Assembly: GCF_905163445.1 (NCBI RefSeq)
Contig: NC_053202.1
Location: 4,464,001 to 4,528,000 of the forward strand
DNA length: 64,000 bases
Direction: 5' to 3'
DNA from: Pararge aegeria
Lineage: Eukaryota > Arthropoda > Insecta > Lepidoptera > Nymphalidae
Under the pieces are notes generated by a model, which ran no database searches, had not been told where the DNA came from, and worked only from the letters and a program-made list of their open reading frames with translations. Position numbers and translations under genes: made by a program. Positions 56,725-64,000 of this stretch are shown piece after piece (within the stretch, counting starts at the first letter, position 1; every line of letters starts with the position of its first letter).

Positions 56725-57685
56725 ATAAATAGTACCGCTTTAAGCGATTGCTGGACCTTAAGTCCAGCAATGGGCGTCCAACGTTGGCAAGGAGGTTACA
56801 AAAACATACATATTTGATTAATTAACACAATTGTATTAAATAGGTAACTATATTTGCCATGTATTTAGCACAAACTTTTGACACCCCTACTTATCAAAGG
56901 CAATTTGAATGGAAAAATAACCAAAAGAGACTAAAATCGAATAGATATACTTAGCACGGGAAATTAACATGTACACGACCAGTATTGCGAGTATTAAACA
57001 AATTAACACAATTTTATTAGTCGCTTCTAGCTGAATCCGGTTTCGCTTTAGCTCGGTTTGATATTTGAGCGATATAAGAGTAAGAACACTCCTATTTTCA
57101 AGGCTTTGTAAAGTGGGTACTGAACTGATGTGGTTAGGATGGTGTTCCTTCCCCTTTAATGGCTTGATACAATGATGATGATAAAAAAAATTAAGAAGCC
57201 TTTTAATTCTTGCTGATGGATGATGATGCTGATGAGAGATTAGTAATACATAAATTACATAGTAATAAATATTAAGATTTTAAATAACACAAAAATAAAC
57301 AAAAAAAAAAAGGAGTTCTTTACTGAATTTATAAAGAGATTAGTAATTTTTAAGTATTATTATTTATAGATTGCCTATATTAAAAAAAGTGAACAACTGG
57401 TACAATATTTCTTCTCGCAAGAACCCCTCCTCCAGAGATGACAACCGATCTATCTCTGATGATGATACTGAAATCGAATCGGGTCTCGTCGGTGGGATTA
57501 TTGTATAGACTCCTTTAAAGTTACAAAGTTGGGATAGGTAGGTAACTATCGACCCCGAGATTGGATTGTACGCAAATAAGCCTAGCCAATTAGGTTAGTT
57601 TGAGCAACGTTCACGAGTACGATGCCGATGTATCATCATTTGTTAGAGGCCGTGTCCCCAATAATATCCAGATCCCGAAGTGAAA
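56725..57685. other. Intergenic sequence without clear features
   Basis: AT-rich, with GATGATGATGATA-like traces near 57165-57235 that may be old SINE-C or LINE ends. Confidence 0.4.
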
Positions 57686-57692
57686 TAGGAGT

Positions 57693-58279
57693 TGTTGTGG
57701 GTATTTTGATAATAAAGTAGTTGTCATCCAACACGAGTTTCATTAACATAACATGGTGGCAGCGGTGTGAAATTAATGAAGTTAATGTTGATATAGTGCC
57801 GTGTTTGCTTTGATTTACTATAATAAAAGTAGTAAACGGTGGATTGCATATTTATTCGCAATGGAGCATGTAAGACCCCCGCCGGAACTCAGTGTGGATG
57901 GCAGCCCAGTCAGCCGGGCTGACGCGTGGAAGAAATGGAAGACACAATTTCAGTTATTCATAAAAGCTGCAGGTGTGCATAAGGAAGACCCAGCAGTACA
58001 AGCTAGCTTATTGATCAATTTAATAGGCTCGGACGGATTTGATGTTTATCAAACGTTTACTTTCGAAAAGGAAACCGATCGCGATGACGTTGCAGTTCTA
58101 TTGAAAAAGTTTGACAGCTACTTTGGTGTGAAGCCTAATTAATGAATGAAGCCTAATATTTGTTTGAGGGAAGATGATGTACATATGAAATTACTCTTTA
58201 ATAACTACATATTAATGGGGGAGGTGTTGTGGGTATTTTGATAATAAAGTAGTCCAACACGAGTTTCATTAACATAACA
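57693..58279 (+). mobile_element. Miniature LTR retroelement (TRIM-like) with gag fragment
   Basis: The 61-bp 5' LTR (57693-57753) and 55-bp 3' LTR (58225-58279) both begin TGTTGTGGGTATTTTGATAA and end CATAACA. A purine tract ATGGGGGAGG sits directly before the 3' LTR. TGGTGGCAGCGGTG after the 5' LTR is a candidate primer site. The 5-bp duplication GGAGT flanks both ends. The total is 587 bp. The 3' LTR lacks a 6-7-base TTGTCAT-type stretch present in the 5' LTR. Confidence 0.88.
57861..58142 (+). CDS. Truncated gag-like protein of the miniature LTR element
   Basis: The 93-codon frame starts at the ATG at 57861 and stops at 58140-58142. It contains WKKWKTQFQLFIKAAG, ASLLINLIGSDGFDVYQTF and KFDSYFGVKPN. 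This matches the N-terminal capsid region seen in insect Ty3/gypsy gag-type proteins. No zinc knuckle, protease or polymerase follows. It is a remnant that could at most supply a partial capsid domain. An in-frame upstream extension from 57801 exists but lacks conserved sequence. Confidence 0.82.
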   Translation: MEHVRPPPELSVDGSPVSRADAWKKWKTQFQLFIKAAGVHKEDPAVQASLLINLIGSDGFDVYQTFTFEKETDRDDVAVLLKKFDSYFGVKPN

Positions 58280-58289
58280 GGAGTTTAAT

Positions 58290-59118
58290 AATTATTCTGA
58301 ATTTTAAAAACGGGGTGAGCTTTCTGGGGACCTCTATCAAGAACGTAGTAATTTACTGTGACTTTTATTAAACAGGCATTGCCTTCTTCCTCGCTAGTGA
58401 AACGGGCATTTCCCCAGCAGTGGGACGTTATTAGTCTGACGATAATAACGAAGAAACTTATGATAAACGACTAAGACACCGGGGCCCGTAACCTAAAATA
58501 AAACAACCTAATGCATTGATGAGTGACACTGACTAAATGTTTTATTTCTAAACTATACAAAAAACAAACAAACATGTCTACCGACAATGCACGAAAGATC
58601 GCAGCACTAGTAACATATTGTGTAGATATTAGACCTTTAACAGGTCTTTGCATCGTTGAGTGTCGTACCGTGAGTGTCTGTGTATCGTCGTTACTGGAGT
58701 GTACCGATAATGCAGTCGTATTTATATCGAAATACCCGCCAACTCAATGTCATGAACATTGGTTGTTAATCAAATATAATTTTAACTGTTTCTTGAAATC
58801 TATCTGTTAACTAATTAATAATTATAAGGGTATTTGTTAAATCCTAATTAATTTAATAAAATATCTGGCAAAAATATAGTTATAGTTATCAAATGTTTGG
58901 TTATTAACCCACTTAGTAACATTAGAGTCACGTTTATGTACCTATACAACAGGTATCAGGTACCCGTACGCCATGATGTAATATCGAACCATACCTCGGC
59001 TATGAATAAGCGTGCAAAAATTACAACAGTTTGGCCAACGTGAACGAAATATTTAAATAAATAAATTCATTTTGAGACAGTCGCAAGGAAACTCGAACAT
59101 ACGTAAACATATATCAAC
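58290..59118. other. Intergenic sequence without confident features
   Basis: ATTTCCCCAGCAGTGGGACG near 58409 looks like a LINE 3' end. A 95-codon frame at 58523-58810 is unrecognised. Confidence 0.4.
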
Positions 59119-59121
59119 AAG

Positions 59122-59329
59122 CAGTGGCGTCAGTGGCCTGCATACAGGGTATGCACAGAGTATGCAGATGATATAAAATGAAGAAAATCTCCATTACGAG
59201 TCATAAAATACTTAAGGAATATATAACTCTTACAATGCCTATCCTTAAGTTTTTTAGAACTCGTACTGGAGATTTTCATAATTTTATATGATCTGCATAC
59301 CCTATGCATACCCTCTATGCACGCAACTG
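59122..59329. mobile_element. Foldback MITE, family M1
   Basis: CAGTGGCGTCAGTGGCCTGC and CCCTCTATGCACGCAACTG ends with the shared foldback interior. No clear target duplication. Confidence 0.8.
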
Positions 59330-59629
59330 ATGGTATTCCTATATACTTTAACCACGCGGCATACATATACATGAATTAATAACTCTTTGGGTGGTTATCC
59401 TAGTCCTTTCCTATTCAAATGACCTTGCATAATGAGGAAACACTAATATATAAATTTATATTATATGTGTAATACATATATATATAACTACAGGATTGCT
59501 TATTGAATTTAGTTAATAGATGTGTTGACAGCAGCACGAACACTATAGTTCTCTTCAAAAAAAAAGTTACTAGACCACAACTCTGCTGTTACAATTATGT
59601 CTGACTACTCGAAATTCACCCTTATTATC

Positions 59630-59830
59630 AACTCATTACAGGCACATAACAGGACACGGGTCTCCTCTAAAAATAAGAAGGGCTGAGACCGTAGTCAACT
59701 ACGCTGGCCAAGTGAGAATTGGCATGCTTCACACGCCATTATGGAGCTTCACACGCCATTTTGGAGAACTCTCAGGCATGCAACTTTCTTAACGATGTTA
59801 TCCTAATCCTTAACTGATAAGTTTTTTTTT
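59630..59830 (-). mobile_element. SINE-C 3' part
   Basis: ACGGGTCTCCTCTAAAAATA and GGAGAACTCTCAGGCATGCA. A 16-20 bp phrase (CTTCACACGCCATT) is duplicated. Confidence 0.8.
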
Positions 59831-59932
59831 TTTAATCAAATAAAACAATTACATTTAAATGTTTAATGTAAAAGTACCGAAAAAACCGCAGAGATTTGTC
59901 CTCGGTGCCTACAAAGTCAAGCAAGTGTAATT

Positions 59933-60187
59933 TTGACGGCAGATTGGCGCAGTGTGCAGCGACCCTACTTTCTGAGCCGAGGCCAAGTGTGTTGTGATTC
60001 CCACAACTGGAAAATGTTTGTGTGACGAACATGAATGTTTTTGAGTGTCTGGGTGTTTATCTATTATATTATAAGTATTTATGTTTATTATTCAGCAGTC
60101 ATCTTAGTACCCATAACACAAGCTATGCTTACTTTGGGGCTAGATGGCGATGTGTGTATTGAGGTAGTATATTTATTTATTTATTTA
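59933..60187 (+). mobile_element. SINE-B, complete but diverged
   Basis: GACGGCAGATTGGCGCAGTG head, GGGGCTAGATGGCGATGTGT and a (TTTA)n tail. Confidence 0.92.
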
Positions 60188-60189
60188 AT

Positions 60190-61180
60190 TGCTCAAAACA
60201 CTTGTAATAAACTAATCAAAGTTAGAGGTGCACCGGGGATCAAACTAGACCCCTCGGGCCTTCACCGCTAAAATCAAATACCCAGGAAAAATGGAAAAAG
60301 AATCGATTCAGGAAAATATGACAATAAATAAATAGCACGTTTCACTGTAAAAGACGGAATACATAAAATTACACCTCATCAATTATTTATTATTAGGAAC
60401 TGTTTGGTTGAGTATGATAAATATACTACGGAGTTATAGATTGTTAGATAGAAATCAATGCTATCTATATATATAACTTTACATTTAACAAAAAAAAACA
60501 TTTATTTCAAGCAGGCCTTCTTTAGCACTTTTGAGACGTCAACTATATTTGTTTGTAGTGACACTACCATCAGAACCGGAAAGCAAAAAAAAACCGGATT
60601 CTACCGAGAAGAGCTGGCAAGAGCGTTCATAATCAAAGTACAAGAACAATAATAAAGCTGCAGAGTTTTTGTTTGTTTGTGTCTCTGTAATACCAAGTAC
60701 CAAGTCACTTTGATTTTTAGTTTATACAAGATAATCTTATCGACTTATCAAAAGTCGTAAGCGGACAAAGTCAGCGCAAGCGCTTTAGCGCCTCGAATTC
60801 AGACCGTATTATAAGAGTAAAATACTTAAATACAGCGCCATCTATTGACTCGGGCCTTAAGTTTTCACTGATTGAATTTGTAGTTTAACTGAAAGACAAG
60901 ATTATTTATAAAAATAAATAGGTAAGGCCGTTTTGACCCCGAAACAACATACAACGTATTTATACTGAAATATACAGCTTCCGAAGGAATTACGGCATGG
61001 AACAGTTAGTAACCGTAGGGAGACCAGCGAGGTCCAATGAGTTTTATGTGAATAAGCAGTTCTACGAAAGTGTCCAGAGTGATACATGCGGAGACTATCT
61101 GAATTTGCGATTAAAAGGGGATTTCACCTTTACCCCCTTCAACCGAAGAGTGGTGTTTATTGGACCAATAAACATCCCAA
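60190..61180. other. Intergenic sequence without clear features
   Basis: A short SINE-C head remnant may lie at 60220-60265. Otherwise nothing is recognised. Confidence 0.4.
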
Positions 61181-61184
61181 TGGT

Positions 61185-61325
61185 AAGGGAAAATTACCAC
61201 GCTGGGCAGACGAGTGAAGGAAGATGGTAATAGCAGCACAGAGAAGTTCTGCCTTATCTCCGTTATATCCCCTTAATCTCCTCCTACGGCTCCGCGGGTA
61301 GTGACTCTGCCGTAACCACACGGCA
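61185..61325. repeat. Repeat family R4 copy
   Basis: GAAGATGGTAATAGCAGCAC and CGTTATATCCCCTTAATCTC. Confidence 0.58.
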
Positions 61326-61329
61326 CCGT

Positions 61330-63325
61330 TGCAATAAATAAATTGAACAACATTATTTCAAGTTCTATAATAAATACTTGTTTAGTTATCCTAACATAAC
61401 ATAAATCTTGTGACAATGGTTTAAAAGCCACATGTTTCCTTAACTTAAAAGCGTTAAGAAGAAGAGCAGAAGATATATAATAAAAATCAAAAAGAAAGCA
61501 ATTATAACGAAGCATAACAACAATAATACTGAATATCTCGATAATTAAAACAGTGAAAGTGCCAATGAATATTTTATTAATGGAAATAAATACAAACAAT
61601 ATTTATTTTGAAATAACGATGTGTATGCCCATGTTATTCTCTGAACCCTGAACTAGCGAAATGGCGAAAAATCAAGTCAATCTCTTGCTCCGAAATAAAC
61701 CAAAACAAATCTATATCTATATATCTTTCTGGTATAAAAAGTAGCCTTTGCGCTCTTCCAGACTTTAATATACATATATGTGTGCTCAATGCATCTAAAT
61801 CTTAGGAAAATGGGGATTTGACGTCTGAGCGAACCTGTAAGTATAACTTAGTAATTATAAGATGGACAAAGACCACCAGTACTGAATTAGGGCATTAACT
61901 TTACCCTATATGCATCAGAAGGCACATTAACGCCCAGTTATTAACATAACATCTACAAAGTACGGTAGGAATGCCATAATAAGCATACTAAAGCGTAGAT
62001 AGAAAATAAAAAAAAAAACATAACATCTGATATCAATAATAAAAGTATTAAGTGAAAGTATGTGTCAAACTGTGGTACAAAAGTTTACAACTCCTGAGCA
62101 ATAATGTTGTGAAAATTACTAAATACTTTGGATAATTAAACACAAGAAACATTCTAGGTAGTTTAAAAGGTCTAATCAGGAAAGGTGGAACCTAAAGTAG
62201 TAGTAAGTAAAATAGAGCTACTCAAAAAAACAATATGTTTTCATAAGATATTCATCGGGACCTGGCAATTGAATACGTCGACAAAGTAATTACGAAATTC
62301 GCTGAAGCCCACAAAAATTAGCTTCACTACTGAATCAACATTGAGGCAATTCCCGAAGTTCTCGACGTAACCGAGTAAGTGAGAAGACTACAAAGGGCAA
62401 AGCCTTTTGAGTCATCAAATTGTGATAACAGTGCTGCATTTAAAGAACTCATGAACAAAGTAATACCAATTATCAAAAGAAGTTATATAAAAGACTGAAT
62501 GATCATTCAAATAAAATAAAATAAATTTGGCTACATCATAATTATGTACATACTTGGTATAGCGAAAATATCGGCTAGATTTAGATGGTGAATTGTTTAC
62601 AACCAACATGATAGCCGGTAAATCGCACGTGAATCTGCTAATACAATAATGTAAACAGATGTATTGGACTATTTCGATTCACTACGAGCGCGCACGGCGT
62701 AAAATTTTTTCGTTGGACGAAGCGGACACGTGACCTTCTTAAACTTACCTTTTAAGTATTAGCTCGTGATTAAAATCAAGAACAATAAATGTAATGAAAA
62801 CATTCGCAGTTCATTGGGCGTACAATACAGTTAGGCGATGAGACCGACCAGAACTCGGTAACTTCATGAATTACAAATCGGACTAATCGGACCGCGACTA
62901 ACTGTCATGTATACGCAGGAACGAACCAAAATCTCACAGCGTAATGGAGTGACGAAATTTTTGCAAAATTTATAACATCGTCGAAGTTTAAGGCGCACAA
63001 GATATGTATCCAATTTTCCAACGTTTGTATCAAATTCCGGCGATCGCGTGAATGGAAAGAGAAATCGGTAGGCGAATTGTGTGACGTATTACTTATATTA
63101 TTGCAATGATAGGTTATGTCCGGAATTTCACTTTGTATTTCGATGATTTTTGTTATATTTACTTTTAATTTTGACGGCATTTACCTTATGTAAATCAACT
63201 GCAAACGAAATGACTTTTCACTTTTATTCGATACAGTAAGCAGTAATTATAATAGTTTGGAATGGTTTAGAAATGCACAATTAATTATTGTTATGAAACA
63301 GTAAAAACGAGCAATGTTAATTTTA
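61330..63325. other. Intergenic sequence without confident features
   Basis: A 91-codon ATG-started frame on the minus strand (62905-63180, MPSKLKVNITKIIEIQ) shows no family I recognise and no repeat signature. Confidence 0.4.
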
Positions 63326-63329
63326 TGTA

Positions 63330-63540
63330 ACAGCGCGACGTCAACCGATCTGTATCGCGCGCACGTGCCACGTCTGCCCACGCGCACGGTCGAGGTATAA
63401 CTGAGTGAGTGATGAGTCGGTGGCGGTCGAAATGCCATAGCACGCCATCAGCCGGTGTTCTTTTTTCACGGTGGTGCGCCTGCGCATGCGTAGGTCACAA
63501 GCAAAAAGTAATGTTTACTATAACCTGGCGCAGTCGGCAG
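63330..63540. promoter_or_regulatory. CpG-rich segment, possible promoter
   Basis: CGCGACGTCAACCGATCTGT, TCGCGCGCACGTGCCACGTC and a CACGTG/CCACGTC cluster stand out from AT-rich flanks. It could be a promoter for an upstream non-coding exon or for a neighbouring gene. There is no direct evidence of transcription. Confidence 0.25.
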
Positions 63541-64000
63541 AAATTAGACGCCATCGATGCCCAAGTTTATTCAGTTATTCCTCAAATATTGGGTTGGCGT
63601 TTTCTTCTGTATTCTTTAAATTCTTGTTTTATTTTACATTAGTCCACTGTTCTTATCACAGCTTTTAAGGGAAATTCTATATATTCTTTTATTCTATTAT
63701 TCTATAGATGTCATATATGTTTTATTGAATAGCGATAGTTGCATTTCTAAACTCTCATGCTCTATGTATATCTCTTGGATGGTAATTTATAACAAATCAA
63801 CCGTGACGATTTTCTGACTTTCACGGTATGTTTGTTTAGAGAACGAATCATCGTTTCTCATTCATTCATGGTCATTGGTGTTTTCCTCAAAAAGTATAAT
63901 GTCGTCAGCGTGTATTAAAAGTATTATGACTGAGTTGGTTTAATTATAGGTTAATTATTTTGATCCAGTAGTTTGAAGTAACACAGATTTTAGACGAGTA

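Noticed and set aside
58523..58810. A 95-codon frame, considered as a BED/hAT transposase remnant
   Set aside because: Only a vague resemblance (RKIAALVTYCVDIRPL); no terminal repeats nearby.
44600..64000. A second host gene or a new gene system upstream of GPAT1
   Set aside because: Apart from the gag fragment and transposase remnants, no frame had recognisable domains or consistent splicing.

Overview
The window looks like nuclear DNA of a moth or butterfly (Lepidoptera). It is AT-rich and packed with interspersed repeats of lepidopteran type: Helitrons ending in CAGCTAGT with a GACGAAGTCGCGGGC hairpin region, three tRNA-headed SINE families, LINE tails ending in GAATTT or TGATGA repeats, hAT elements and MITEs. 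A nymphalid butterfly is my guess from the overall look of the SINEs, but the sequence alone does not settle this.

I can support one host gene. It lies on the minus strand, begins at an ATG at 44205 and runs off the left edge. Fourteen coding exons can be assembled, each with canonical GT/AG borders and matching codon phase. Together they give about 756 codons of a mitochondrial-type glycerol-3-phosphate acyltransferase (GPAT1; Drosophila minotaur, mammalian GPAM). All four acyltransferase motifs are present: HRSHFD, GAFFIRR, FIEGGRTRTGK and LVPVTLNYDR. Roughly the last 100 to 130 residues should lie beyond base 1. The enzyme makes lysophosphatidate from glycerol-3-phosphate and acyl-CoA, the first step of glycerolipid synthesis.

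Layout: 1-920 holds intron 14, with a SINE, a LINE tail and a stray copy of exon 13. Positions 920-14565 hold exons 14 to 4, closely spaced. Positions 14566-35475 are a 20.9 kb intron that is almost entirely transposon debris. Exons 3, 2 and 1 lie at 35.5, 37.8 and 44.1 kb, with a candidate promoter near 44.48 kb. Positions 44.6-64 kb have no recognisable host coding sequence and hold repeats, including an inverted twin of a hAT element and a 587-bp LTR element with a gag fragment.

The most unusual feature is that three exons of this one gene (5, 10 and 13) have partial copies. Each copy carries the 3' part of the exon, its splice donor and the first bases of the intron. For exons 5 and 10 these form tandem arrays of about 159 and 140 bp. 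I saw no new multi-gene system, CRISPR array, operon or true RNA gene.
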